NCBI GenBank assembly: GCA_016872155.1
Contig: VHBB01000005.1
Span: 90,148 to 154,147 of the forward strand
Length of the DNA: 64,000 nucleotides
Source: Sphingomonadales bacterium
Lineage (GTDB): Bacteria > Bacteroidota > Bacteroidia > Chitinophagales > Chitinophagaceae
Direction of reading: 5' to 3'
The notes under the pieces are model-generated. The model was not told the origin of the DNA and did not search any database. It saw only the letters and a list, made by a program, of their open reading frames with translations. Each line of letters begins with the position of its first letter. Position 1 is the stretch's first letter. The position numbers and the translations under genes are program-made. Below are positions 18,826-28,816 of the stretch, piece by piece.

Positions 18826-19884
18826 ATGAAGGCCTTTAAGTATTTATCTCCCTTTATCTTTTTTGCCGGCGCCTATATGGCCTTTACCGGACAAGGATGG
18901 ATCGTGTGGATGCCCATGTGCTGGGCCTGGATACTGGTACCGGTCACCGAACTTTTTATAAAACCCGATTCGCAGAATATGAGTGCCGCCGAAGAGGAGC
19001 TGGCCAAGCAAGACCGCAGTTACGACCTGTTACTTTACGTTACGGTAGTTATTCAGTATGTTTTACTCTTCATTTTTTTAGAAGGCATCGCCACCGATAC
19101 CCTATCCTTGTCGGACCGGTTGGGACGCATCTTTGCCATGGGGCTGCTATGTGGCATCTTTGGTATTAATGTAGCGCACGAACTTGGGCACCGGGTCAAT
19201 CGTCTTGAGCAAACCCTGGCCCAAGCTTTATTGCTGACCTCACTGTACATGCACTTTTTTACCGAGCACAACAAAGGACATCACAAACGCGTAGCCACCC
19301 CCGACGATCCTAGCAGTGCTCGCTACGGAGAACCCGTTTATACCTTTTATTTTCGCACCATTGTTATGAGTTATGTGAGCGCCTGGCATATTGCCAACGA
19401 CGATTGTCGCAAAAAAACAGGCACGGCGCTTTCGTTGCAAAACGAAATGATTCGGTTTCAATTAGTGCAAATCGCTTTTATAAGTTTGATCGGCTGGTAC
19501 TTTGGAACCCCTGCCCTACTTGCTTTTGGGGGAGCGGCACTAATGGGCATCCTGATGCTCGAGACCGTCAATTACATAGAGCACTATGGCCTGCAACGAA
19601 AACTGGGTAGCTCCGGCCACTACGAAAGAGCCATGCCTCATCATAGCTGGAATAGCGACCACGTGGTAGGCAGACTCATGTTATTCGAATTGAGCCGTCA
19701 CTCCGATCATCATTATTTGGCCAGTAGAAAATACCAGGTGCTTCGTCATCATGATGAGGCCCCGCAAATGCCCACCGGCTACCCGGGTATGATGCTGCTG
19801 GCCCTGCTGCCGCCGCTTTGGTTCGGTATCATGAACAAGAAGATCAAAGATTGGCAAGGAGCCCACGCTGCTCCTAGCGCGTAA
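18826..19884 (+). CDS. Alkane 1-monooxygenase / AlkB-XylM family membrane di-iron hydroxylase
   Basis: Histidine boxes HELGHR, EHNKGHHKR, RHSDHH, and NYIEHYGL; start ATG 18826 preferred over ORF start inside OPT. Confidence 0.9.
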   Translation: MKAFKYLSPFIFFAGAYMAFTGQGWIVWMPMCWAWILVPVTELFIKPDSQNMSAAEEELAKQDRSYDLLLYVTVVIQYVLLFIFLEGIATDTLSLSDRLGRIFAMGLLCGIFGINVAHELGHRVNRLEQTLAQALLLTSLYMHFFTEHNKGHHKRVATPDDPSSARYGEPVYTFYFRTIVMSYVSAWHIANDDCRKKTGTALSLQNEMIRFQLVQIAFISLIGWYFGTPALLAFGGAALMGILMLETVNYIEHYGLQRKLGSSGHYERAMPHHSWNSDHVVGRLMLFELSRHSDHHYLASRKYQVLRHHDEAPQMPTGYPGMMLLALLPPLWFGIMNKKIKDWQGAHAAPSA

Positions 19885-21148
19885 TAGCACTCATTCCCAT
19901 ATATGCATGTAATACCTGCGGCAATTGGATCCCTTCGGCCGTTTGATTATTTTCTAGCAACGCTGCTACGATGCGAGGCAGGGCGAGCGAACTACCATTG
20001 AGGGTATGCAGCAATTGTGATTTCCCTTTTTCGTCTTTGTAGCGAAGCTTTAACCGGTTAGCCTGAAACGATTCAAAATTGCTGACCGAGCTTACCTCTA
20101 ACCATTTTTGCTGAGCCGCACTATAGACCTCAAAATCGTACGTAAGCGCCGAAGCAAAACTCATATCGCCGCCACAGAGACGCAAGATGCGATAAGGCAA
20201 CTCCAGCGACGTTACCAATTTCTCTACATGGGCTACCATTTCGTTCAATACCGCATAACTATTTTCGGGGGTTACAATAGAAACGATCTCTACTTTATCG
20301 AACTGGTGCACCCGGTTAAGCCCCCTTACATCCGATCCGAAGCTTCCGGCCTCTCTTCTAAAACAAGCCGAAAAGGCCGTCATCTTTACCGGCAGGTCGG
20401 CAAGCGATAGCAGCTGATCGCGATAGATATTGGTAACGGGTACTTCGGACGTAGGAATCATATACAAATTATCGAGCGGCATATGATACATCTGCCCTTC
20501 TTTATCGGGCAGCTGACCGGTTGCGTACGCCGAGGCTTCATTGACCATCAACGGCGGCAGATATTCGGTATAGCCCGCCGCTGTATTCACATCCAAAAAA
20601 TACTGAATCAGCGCGCGCTGCAATTTGGCGCCCTTTCCTTTATAGAGAGGAAACCCGCTTCCGGTTATTTTAGCACCGGCCTCAAAATCGACCAGGTCGT
20701 AAGAACGAATCAAGTCCCAATGGGCTTGAGCACCCTCGGCCAATACCGGCTTTATGCCTCCTTCGCGCACCACTACATTATCGGACGCCGCGCGTCCGTC
20801 GGGTACCTGTTCGCTGGGTAAATTAGGAAGTAACACCAGCTCGTTATGTAATTGCGTTTCGGCTGCGCTCAGCTGATCGGCCAGTGGCTGCAACGAGGCT
20901 TTAAGAGAGGCTACCTCTTGCTTACGGGCCTCGGCCTCTTCACGCTGTCCCTTACCCATCAACATCCCGATCTCTTTAGAAAGCGTATTGATCTTGGCTT
21001 GCAGATTATCGCCATCCAACTGTAATTTTTTTCGTTGGTCATCGAGCGAAATAATCAAGTCGACCAGCTCGGGCCTTGCAAAATGCTTTTTGGCCAGTTG
21101 GGCTTTTACTTTTGCTGAATCTTGTCGTAGTTGCTGTAACGTGAGCAT
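19874..21148 (-). CDS. serS: Serine--tRNA ligase
   Basis: N-terminal coiled coil; TEYLPPLMVNEASAYATGQLPD, CFRREAGSFGSDVRGLNRVHQFDKVE, LNGSSLALPRIVAALLENNQ. Confidence 0.97.
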   Translation of the reverse strand: MLTLQQLRQDSAKVKAQLAKKHFARPELVDLIISLDDQRKKLQLDGDNLQAKINTLSKEIGMLMGKGQREEAEARKQEVASLKASLQPLADQLSAAETQLHNELVLLPNLPSEQVPDGRAASDNVVVREGGIKPVLAEGAQAHWDLIRSYDLVDFEAGAKITGSGFPLYKGKGAKLQRALIQYFLDVNTAAGYTEYLPPLMVNEASAYATGQLPDKEGQMYHMPLDNLYMIPTSEVPVTNIYRDQLLSLADLPVKMTAFSACFRREAGSFGSDVRGLNRVHQFDKVEIVSIVTPENSYAVLNEMVAHVEKLVTSLELPYRILRLCGGDMSFASALTYDFEVYSAAQQKWLEVSSVSNFESFQANRLKLRYKDEKGKSQLLHTLNGSSLALPRIVAALLENNQTAEGIQLPQVLHAYMGMSAITR

Positions 21149-21210
21149 AGTTACAATTTGTAGCAAATATAAACTACCCGCTCGGCACAGCAGGCTTTAT
21201 CTTTGCCCCT

Positions 21211-21555
21211 ATGCTAGCACAAGACGATCTGCAACAACGCTGGTGGAACCTCGAGGCCAAACTGGTAGAGCGATTTGGTAAGAAGCCCGACCTGGAGACC
21301 ATTTTATTTTTGGTCGGTGTACAAGAATTCGGAGACATCAAAGAAAAATTTAGCAAAGAACAAAAACAAGACCTCATGCATGTGGCCGTGTGCAGTCTGC
21401 TTTCCAAGAGTGGGTACTACGAACTAGAAGGGGTAGACGAAGACGGGTGGCCTCATTTTAAACAATGCAAAGCCCTTCCTACCTTAAATACCATCGAGCA
21501 AGAAAATTTTATTAAAGACCACGTTTTGCTTTACTTCGAAGAATCATCATTTTAA
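21211..21555 (+). CDS. Conserved-looking hypothetical protein
   Basis: 114 aa; TATCTTTG promoter element 5 nt upstream of ATG; fits tightly between serS and PPIase. Confidence 0.75.
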   Translation: MLAQDDLQQRWWNLEAKLVERFGKKPDLETILFLVGVQEFGDIKEKFSKEQKQDLMHVAVCSLLSKSGYYELEGVDEDGWPHFKQCKALPTLNTIEQENFIKDHVLLYFEESSF

Positions 21556-21558
21556 GTT

Positions 21559-22263
21559 ATGCATAAACTATTGAACGGTGTTCTGCTGCTGTTGCTGGCC
21601 GGTCAAATACTGGCCGCACCCGCTCCAAAAGATTCGATCGTAACCCGTAAGGACCGCAAACGCGATGTGCTGTTCGAAACCTCCATGGGCCGCATACAGG
21701 TTCGTCTCTCCGATTCAACCCCCCTGCACCGCGATAACTTTTTAAAGCTGGTCAAGATGGGCTACTTCGAGAACATCCTATTTCATAGGGTCATTAAGAA
21801 CTTTATGATACAGGCCGGCGATCCTGATAGTCGCAATGCCCCAGCCGGAAAGCCACTGGGCAATGGCGGACCGGACTACACCGTGCCGGCAGAATTCAAA
21901 CCGACCCTCTTTCATAAAAAAGGCGTTATTGCCGCCGCCCGCGATAACAATCCCGAAAAGGCCAGCAGCGCCAGCCAGTTCTACCTGACCCAGGGCAAGG
22001 TGTTTACCGAGGCCGGGCTCGACTCGGTAGAGACCTACCGCCTTAAACGAAAAATTCCGGCCGACCAGCGACAGGTCTATACCACGCTGGGAGGGGTGCC
22101 CCATCTGGACCAGAACTATACCGTCTTTGGCGAAGTGGTAAGCGGCATAGAAGTGATCGACGCCATTGCCGATGTACCCACCAGCAAAGGGGCCGATCGT
22201 GACAGACCCTTAACCGATGTCAAGATTCGTAAGGCCAGTCTTGTCAAACGCAAACGGTCTTGA
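21559..22263 (+). CDS. Secreted cyclophilin-type peptidyl-prolyl isomerase
   Basis: Signal peptide; GYFENILFHRVIKNFMIQAGDPDSRNA, SASQFYLTQGK, YTVFGEVVSGIEVIDAIA. Confidence 0.93.
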   Translation: MHKLLNGVLLLLLAGQILAAPAPKDSIVTRKDRKRDVLFETSMGRIQVRLSDSTPLHRDNFLKLVKMGYFENILFHRVIKNFMIQAGDPDSRNAPAGKPLGNGGPDYTVPAEFKPTLFHKKGVIAAARDNNPEKASSASQFYLTQGKVFTEAGLDSVETYRLKRKIPADQRQVYTTLGGVPHLDQNYTVFGEVVSGIEVIDAIADVPTSKGADRDRPLTDVKIRKASLVKRKRS

Positions 22264-22314
22264 ACAAGTTTGCCTCATAATTTGTAGGTTTGTGCTCCCA
22301 AAAATTTCTATCGT

Positions 22315-22692
22315 ATGAATATCCCCGCTCAATTACGCTACACAAAAGAACATGAATGGATTCAACTCGAGGGTAATGTAGCCACTATTGGTATTACCGA
22401 CTATGCGCAGCGCGAATTGGGGGATATTGTTTTCGTAGAGGTCGACACCATCGGCAGTGCCCTCGAAGCCGGTGCCGTTTTTGGAACCGTCGAGGCGGTC
22501 AAGACCGTTTCGGACCTCTTCTTACCGGTTAGCGGAACCATCAACGAATTGAATCCCGCCCTAAGCGGCGCCCCCGAACTGGTCAACAGCGATCCATATG
22601 GAGAAGGTTGGATGATCAAAATGACGGTTAACGATCCGGCCCAGGTAGAAGCCCTGCTCGATGCCGCCGGCTACGAAGCCTTGGTTGCCTAA
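22315..22692 (+). CDS. gcvH: Glycine cleavage system H protein
   Basis: YTKEHEWIQLEGNVATIGITDYAQRELGDIVFVEVD, GTVEAVKTVSDLFLPVSG lipoyl site. Confidence 0.97.
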   Translation: MNIPAQLRYTKEHEWIQLEGNVATIGITDYAQRELGDIVFVEVDTIGSALEAGAVFGTVEAVKTVSDLFLPVSGTINELNPALSGAPELVNSDPYGEGWMIKMTVNDPAQVEALLDAAGYEALVA

Positions 22693-22702
22693 TTTAATTT
22701 TT

Positions 22703-23155
22703 TTGAATACGATTGTTTTTAGATCGGCTGCGGCAACGGGCTGGTTATTTCTTTCGGGCTATTTATTGTTAGCACCCGCCGCTTCTTTTTCGAACGATGG
22801 AACCTTGGGATGGTTGTTCTCTGTACTCGGAATAGCCAATTGGCAGCAGAGGCTCCCCCTCGATAAACTGATTCACTTTACCATTTTTTTCGGGCTGGTT
22901 TTTTTATGGCATCGGGTACTGATGGCAATACCACTCCATAAAAAGCAACAAGACCTTTGGATCTTTTTAAATGTAGCCGGATGGTGTGTTCTGGGTGTGG
23001 CGATAGAATTCTTGCAAGAAGCCTTAGAGTCGGGACGTCATTTCGACTACGCAGATATGATCGGTAATTCCATCGGATGCGTAGCGGGTTGGTGGTTGGG
23101 CAAAAAATTGACCCCTGTAGAGACAGGGGTCGCAACCAAAACTAACTGCTTATGA
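22703..23155 (+). CDS. VanZ-like family membrane protein
   Basis: LDKLIHFTIFFGLVFLW...EFLQEALESGRHFDYADMIGNSIGCVAGW; likely TTG start 22703. Confidence 0.85.
   Translation: MNTIVFRSAAATGWLFLSGYLLLAPAASFSNDGTLGWLFSVLGIANWQQRLPLDKLIHFTIFFGLVFLWHRVLMAIPLHKKQQDLWIFLNVAGWCVLGVAIEFLQEALESGRHFDYADMIGNSIGCVAGWWLGKKLTPVETGVATKTNCL
23110..23131 (+). repeat. Perfect 9-bp inverted repeat (hairpin) in 3' end of vanZ-like gene
   Basis: GACCCCTGT-AGAG-ACAGGGGTC read directly. Confidence 0.8.
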
Positions 23156-23234
23156 GAAATATAATCTATAACGTAAAGTTAGTTCCTAAGTTGGGCGACC
23201 CCTTGTTAAAATATTCAAAACTTCTAGGGTGCGA

Positions 23235-24296
23235 TCAGGAGCGGGTCAGCTTCTCGGCATTCTCGGCAAACTGAAGGGCATCGATCAGTTCTTGCACCTC
23301 TCCATTTAAAACAGCATCCAGATTATAAAGAGTAAAGCCGATCCGATGATCGGTAACCCGGCCTTGCGGAAAATTATAGGTTCTAATCTTGGCGCTGCGA
23401 TCGCCCGTGCTAACCAGGCTCTTACGGTGGCGAGAGATCTCTTCTTCTTGTTTTCGCACCTGCTCTTCGTACAAGCGGGTACGCAGCATTTGCATAGCCT
23501 TTTCGCGGTTGGCCAGCTGTGAGCGCTCGGTCTGGCATACCACTACCGTTCCCGTTGGAATATGGGTCAGCATCACCTTGGTCTCTACCTTGTTTACATT
23601 TTGACCACCGGCTCCCCCGCTTCGGGCCGTCTCCATTTTAACATCGGCCGGGTTCAGCTCAAAATCCAACTCTTCGGCCTCGGGCATTACAGCTACGGTA
23701 GCGGCCGAAGTGTGCACCCGCCCGCTGGCCTCGGTATCGGGCACCCGCTGTACTCGGTGTACGCCACTCTCAAATTTTAAGGTTCCATATACATCATCGC
23801 CCACTACCTCTAACTGCACCTCTTTATATCCACCTACCGTACCCTCGTTCTCGCTCAATAAAGCGGTCTTCCATCCTCTACGATCGCAGTAGCGCATATA
23901 CATTCTAAGCAGATCGCCGGCAAATAAACTGGCCTCGTCTCCACCGGTACCGGCTCTTATTTCTAAGATGGCATTCTTTTCGTCTTGGGGATCTTTCGGA
24001 ATCAGCAGTTGACGAATAGACGACTCGGCCTGCTCTTTCTGCTGCTCAAGGGTGGGTAACTCTTGTTTGGCCAGTTCGCGCAACTCCTCGTCGGTGCCGG
24101 CCATAGCATCTTTATAGAAATCAATATCCTCCAATAATTTCTTGTAATGCAGGTAGGCGGTCACGATTCGCTCTAGGCTTCTGTATTCTTTGCTGGTCTC
24201 GGCAAACTTTTTATTGTTACCGACGATCTCGGGATTGGTCAGGGCCACTCCCAGCTGATCGAAACGGGCTTTGATCGCTTCTAATTTGTCTAGCAT
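23235..24296 (-). CDS. prfA: Peptide chain release factor 1
   Basis: [25 protein letters not shown] motif ([15 protein letters not shown]), PxT anticodon-like motif region. Confidence 0.97.
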   Translation of the reverse strand: MLDKLEAIKARFDQLGVALTNPEIVGNNKKFAETSKEYRSLERIVTAYLHYKKLLEDIDFYKDAMAGTDEELRELAKQELPTLEQQKEQAESSIRQLLIPKDPQDEKNAILEIRAGTGGDEASLFAGDLLRMYMRYCDRRGWKTALLSENEGTVGGYKEVQLEVVGDDVYGTLKFESGVHRVQRVPDTEASGRVHTSAATVAVMPEAEELDFELNPADVKMETARSGGAGGQNVNKVETKVMLTHIPTGTVVVCQTERSQLANREKAMQMLRTRLYEEQVRKQEEEISRHRKSLVSTGDRSAKIRTYNFPQGRVTDHRIGFTLYNLDAVLNGEVQELIDALQFAENAEKLTRS

Positions 24297-24311
24297 AACT
24301 GATTAGGGCAG

Positions 24312-24334
24312 CAAAAGTAATAAGAATAAATTTG
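24312..24334. promoter_or_regulatory. Back-to-back divergent TAnnTTTG elements
   Basis: Minus-strand TACTTTTG (24312-24319) facing prfA and plus-strand TAAATTTG (24327-24334) 4 nt before ATG 24339. Confidence 0.6.
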
Positions 24335-24338
24335 GGGC

Positions 24339-25514
24339 ATGGGGATGATGAAATTCAAGGCAACGCAACTTTTCGATGGAAAGCGGCTTTTCGACAATAA
24401 AGTATTGGTTACGCAAGCCGATGGAACCATCGAGTCGATCGTGGATGTGCAAGAGGCGGGTGAATCGGTTCGGGAACTCGATGGCATTTTAATGCCGGGT
24501 CTTATCAATGCCCATTGTCATTTGGAACTCAGCCATCTTAAAGAGGTGATCGCTCCGCATACCGGTCTTATCGAATTTTTATGCACGGTAGTGACCAAGC
24601 GAAATTTTTCGCCCGAGGTGATTCAAGAAAAAATTGCAGCCGCCGAGCAAGAGATGTACGCCAATGGTATTGTAGGTGTAGGCGATATCGGTAACACTGC
24701 CGATACGGCAAGGGTCAAAGCAGGCAGTGCTATTTGCTGGCACAATTTTGTAGAGGTAATTAGTTTTACCGACGAGAAAGCCAATGAAAATATGGCCCAC
24801 TACCGTTCGCAGTTAGCGTCACTAACACAGGCGCTGGCGGGTAGTTCGCTGCCCCACCGAAGTAGCCTGGTACCCCATGCCCCTTATAGTATTTCGCCTG
24901 CCACCTTTCGAATGCTAAACGAGGCTACCCAAGAGCAGGTCATCTCCATTCACAATCAAGAGCATCCGGCCGAGAACGAACTCTACACGAGCGGCGGGGG
25001 TGATTATCTGAAACTCTTCAGCATCTTTGGTCTAACCCAATCCCCCTTTCCTATAACCGGACAAAGCAGTTTGCGATCGGTGCTTCCCTATTTTGATCGC
25101 GGACAAACCATTTTGCTGGTACACAATACCTGCACTACACAAGAAGAAATGGAATGGGCGGCCGACTATGCCAAACAAAACGGCATCCGACTACAATACT
25201 GCTTATGCATCAACGCTAATTTGTATATAGAAAATAAACGGCCACCGGTCAACCTACTTTACCAAACTGGAGCCCCGGTCGTTATTGGCACCGACAGCTA
25301 TAGCAGTAATTGGCAGCTAAGTGTGGCCAGCGAGATCAAGAGCCTGCATGATCATTTTCCGTCAATTCCCCTCGAAACCATCCTGCACTGGGCTACCCTG
25401 CAAGGAGCCCGCGCCCTGCAATGGGAAGAGCGACTGGGGAGTTTCGAAAAAGGAAAAAAGCCGGGTCTTGTTTTACTAGATATCGAAGCGGGCCGCTCGC
25501 AACGAATAGGTTAA
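24339..25514 (+). CDS. Amidohydrolase-family protein (candidate aminodeoxyfutalosine deaminase-like)
   Basis: LMPGLINAHCHLELSHL, VPHAPYSISP, LLVHNTCTTQEE, VVIGTDSYSSN metal-site motifs. Confidence 0.8.
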   Translation: MGMMKFKATQLFDGKRLFDNKVLVTQADGTIESIVDVQEAGESVRELDGILMPGLINAHCHLELSHLKEVIAPHTGLIEFLCTVVTKRNFSPEVIQEKIAAAEQEMYANGIVGVGDIGNTADTARVKAGSAICWHNFVEVISFTDEKANENMAHYRSQLASLTQALAGSSLPHRSSLVPHAPYSISPATFRMLNEATQEQVISIHNQEHPAENELYTSGGGDYLKLFSIFGLTQSPFPITGQSSLRSVLPYFDRGQTILLVHNTCTTQEEMEWAADYAKQNGIRLQYCLCINANLYIENKRPPVNLLYQTGAPVVIGTDSYSSNWQLSVASEIKSLHDHFPSIPLETILHWATLQGARALQWEERLGSFEKGKKPGLVLLDIEAGRSQRIG

Positions 25515-26278
25515 GACAAGATCTCTTTTAGTACAGGCAGCGTTTTGAGCATCCCAAAATCTTGTATATGCTGTTGATAATAGCGCTCCATTACCAGTAA
25601 GAGTTGACGACGCAGCTCGCGGTTTAGCGAGAACTGCTCAAGCTCTTCGGGTTGTCTTACCTGTAACAACTCGGCCAGTGTTTGCACCATGGCACCGGCT
25701 ATGTAGTGCGGATGTCGAGGTTCTGTGGTGCTGATGATACAATCGGCCAGATCGAAAAAAAGAGGTTGCTCTTTGCCTTCGGTAAGTTCTACTCCGTCTC
25801 GAAGGCGAGGCAAGATGCCAAAGAAATGCGTTAACTGCAGCGAAAAAAAGAGCGGAAGATTGGCTTGTACCAATGGCGTAGCGCGGTCCAGTGCCATCAA
25901 TATATCTTCGGTAAACTCGAACAAGGGTACATTTTCTTCGGGCTGTCGAAGGCATTTAGAAAGTAGCTCAATCATAAACAAAGCCACCGCATTCTTAGTA
26001 ATGTCCGCGAACAGTCGCTCATGCTGTTTGTTCCACCGAAACTCTTTGATACGCTGCAGCGATTTTCGGTCTTGATGGTAGACCACCATGTCGAGCAAGG
26101 CGGCGGGCTGAAACAGATTAGCCCCTCCTTTTCCTTTTTTGGCGGCCGATCGCACGCCATTGACCAAATAAGACTGGATGCCAAAACGCTCGGTAAAGAC
26201 CGATACGATCAGTGAGGTCTCTCCATAGGTAACGGTACGAAGAACAATGCCCTTGGTCTTAACGATTGATGCGCTCAT
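25511..26278 (-). CDS. recO: DNA repair protein RecO
   Basis: VKTKGIVLRTVTYGETSLIVSVFTERFGIQSYLVNGVRS N-terminal OB domain; start ATG 26278. Confidence 0.9.
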   Translation of the reverse strand: MSASIVKTKGIVLRTVTYGETSLIVSVFTERFGIQSYLVNGVRSAAKKGKGGANLFQPAALLDMVVYHQDRKSLQRIKEFRWNKQHERLFADITKNAVALFMIELLSKCLRQPEENVPLFEFTEDILMALDRATPLVQANLPLFFSLQLTHFFGILPRLRDGVELTEGKEQPLFFDLADCIISTTEPRHPHYIAGAMVQTLAELLQVRQPEELEQFSLNRELRRQLLLVMERYYQQHIQDFGMLKTLPVLKEILS

Positions 26279-26386
26279 ACAACTGTTGCCCTGCAACAAT
26301 ACTATAAAATTGGCCTACCCGCTCAAAAACAGTGCCGACGCCGACATTTTTACCTTTCTTTGCACTTTCCATTAACAGCGTGTTGT

Positions 26387-28786
26387 ATGTGGCAAAAACT
26401 AGGCCATTTTATTTTACGATTTCGGGTAGCCTTACTTGTCTTGCTCTTGCTTATTACTGTCGCCATGGGCTATTTGGCCAGCAAGGTAGAGCTCAGTTAT
26501 GAATTTACCCTCGCCATCCCCCTCGATAATCCCAAGTACCAGGCCTATCAGCAATTCAGAAAACAGTTTGGCGAGGATGGCAATCTGCTGGTGTTGGGTA
26601 TTCAAACCGATCGGCTCTTTACCCTTTCGACCTTTACGGCCTATCGCGATCTGCAGCGTCAACTTAAGACCATCGCTGGTGTAGAGGATATTATTGCCGT
26701 GCCCTCGGCAGTGGCTTTAGTTAAAGACACGGCCACCGAAAGGCTAAAGGCCCGTCCCGTTTTTAACGACACCCTTACATCGCAGCCAGCCCTCGATAGT
26801 GCTGCGCTTGCCTTTCGACAGTTGCCCTTTTACAAAGGCCTGCTCTATAACCCCGAGACAGAGGTCTATCTGATGGGTGTACGCATCAACAAAGATTTGA
26901 TGAACTCTAAAGCCCGCGTGGGGGTTGTTAACGAGATCGAACAAGCCGTTGATCGCTTTACGAATAAAACCACCCTTGTCGTTCATAAAAGTGGGCTTCC
27001 GTACATCCGCACCAAGGTGGCAGTGATGATTCAAGAGGAGATGCGTTTTTTCTTACTGGCCTCGGTACTCTTGTCGGCTCTTATCTTATTGGCCTTTTTT
27101 CGTTCGCTCAGTGCCATGCTGCTTTCGATCGTGGTAGTGGGTATCGGGGTAGTCTGGAGCGTAGGCACCTTGCAATTGTTCGGTTTTAAGATCTCTTTAT
27201 TGACCGCGCTAATACCACCGCTGGTGGTCGTAATTGGCATCCCTAATTGTATTTACTTTTTAAACAAGTTTCATGTGGCCTGGAACAAGACCGGCCATAA
27301 AGAACAATCGCTGATTCAGATGATCGACAAGATGGGGATCGTAACCCTGTTTTGCAATGTGGCGGCCGCGATCGGGTTTGCCGTATTTGCCTTAACAAGC
27401 AGCCAGATCTTAAAAGAGTTCGGTCTGGTGGCAGGCATTAACATTATGGCGCTGTTCGTTATTTCGCTGCTCTTTATTCCGGCCGTCCTTAGCTTTTTAC
27501 CGCCTCCTAAGAACAGACATACGCGCTATCTCGATAACCCCTGGCTCAATAAAGGGCTGGAAAAATTAGAGCGCTGGTCATTGCATCATCGCCCCTTTAT
27601 ATATGGAACCACCGCCGTGGTGTTGGTCGTAGCCATCGTTGGTCTTTTCAAGTTAAAAAGCGAAGCCTTTATCGTAGACGACCTGCCTGCCTCGAACCAG
27701 GTATACACCGACCTGCGCTTTTTCGAAACCCATTTCAAAGGTGTTATGCCGCTAGAGATCGTGGTAGATACCCGCAAGAAGCAAGGGGTTATTAGAAATA
27801 TGCGCAACCTCGAAGGCATCGATTCGCTCTCTCGCTTTATTGAACATATTCCCAATATGGCAAGACCCCTCAGCATTGCCGAGGGACTCAAATTTGCCAG
27901 ACAGGCTTTCTTCGAAGGAGACAGTAGCAGCTATTTACTTCCTTCGGCCTACGATTTGCCTGCACTGTCGCAATACCTGAGTTTTAAAGACAGTAGCCAA
28001 ACCAATAATTCGTTGGCCAAATTGGTGGGCTCCTTTATGGACAGCACCAAAAGTCGGGCTCGTATTAGTGTCAGCATGGCCGATATTGGCAGTTACCGTT
28101 TACCCGGTTTGCTCGATAGCATACAACGGCAAGCCGAAAACATATTTAACAAAGATAGTATCGAAGCCTTAAGCGCCGATGCCGATACAAGGGCCGCCGC
28201 ACTTGCCGAAAACGAAAAATGGGGCCAGCGTACGCACCAGATCGAACTTACAGGTAGCAGTGTTACCTTTTTAGAAGGAAGTCGTTTTATTATTAGCGGC
28301 TTAAAAGATTCTATTTTCTGGGCCTTTCTGTTGATCAGTCTTTGTATGCTTTATTTATTTCGCTCACTGCGAATTCTTGTCTGCTCGTTGATCCCTAACA
28401 TTATTCCGCTCGTGATTACAGCGGGCACCATGGGCTGGGCCGGCGTACCGCTCAAACCTTCGACCGTGTTGGTCTTTAGTGTCGCACTGGGTATTGCCAT
28501 CGATGTTACCATACGCTTTTTGGTCAACTATAAGCAAGAGCTGCCTCATTTCCAACAAGACGCCTACAAGACCGTTATTCAAACGATTTACAGTACCGGC
28601 ATTAGTATTATTTATACATCGCTGGTGCTGATTGCCGGGTTTGTTATTTTTTGCTTTAGCAATTTTGGAGGCACGCAAGCCCTGGGATGGTTAACCTCCC
28701 TTACGCTGGTCGTGGCCACACTTACCAATCTGATCTTATTGCCCGCCATGCTACTGTCGCTAGGCAAAGAGGGTAAGAACGGATAA
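26387..28786 (+). CDS. RND/MMPL-superfamily transporter
   Basis: ~800 aa with two TM blocks and large loops; two sterol-sensing-like segments (LIPPLVVVIGIPNCIYFLNKFH; FSVALGIAIDVTIRFLVNYKQEL). Confidence 0.9.
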   Translation: MWQKLGHFILRFRVALLVLLLLITVAMGYLASKVELSYEFTLAIPLDNPKYQAYQQFRKQFGEDGNLLVLGIQTDRLFTLSTFTAYRDLQRQLKTIAGVEDIIAVPSAVALVKDTATERLKARPVFNDTLTSQPALDSAALAFRQLPFYKGLLYNPETEVYLMGVRINKDLMNSKARVGVVNEIEQAVDRFTNKTTLVVHKSGLPYIRTKVAVMIQEEMRFFLLASVLLSALILLAFFRSLSAMLLSIVVVGIGVVWSVGTLQLFGFKISLLTALIPPLVVVIGIPNCIYFLNKFHVAWNKTGHKEQSLIQMIDKMGIVTLFCNVAAAIGFAVFALTSSQILKEFGLVAGINIMALFVISLLFIPAVLSFLPPPKNRHTRYLDNPWLNKGLEKLERWSLHHRPFIYGTTAVVLVVAIVGLFKLKSEAFIVDDLPASNQVYTDLRFFETHFKGVMPLEIVVDTRKKQGVIRNMRNLEGIDSLSRFIEHIPNMARPLSIAEGLKFARQAFFEGDSSSYLLPSAYDLPALSQYLSFKDSSQTNNSLAKLVGSFMDSTKSRARISVSMADIGSYRLPGLLDSIQRQAENIFNKDSIEALSADADTRAAALAENEKWGQRTHQIELTGSSVTFLEGSRFIISGLKDSIFWAFLLISLCMLYLFRSLRILVCSLIPNIIPLVITAGTMGWAGVPLKPSTVLVFSVALGIAIDVTIRFLVNYKQELPHFQQDAYKTVIQTIYSTGISIIYTSLVLIAGFVIFCFSNFGGTQALGWLTSLTLVVATLTNLILLPAMLLSLGKEGKNG

Positions 28787-28816
28787 GGTTATCTTTGTGC
28801 AGCTCAACTAACCCCC

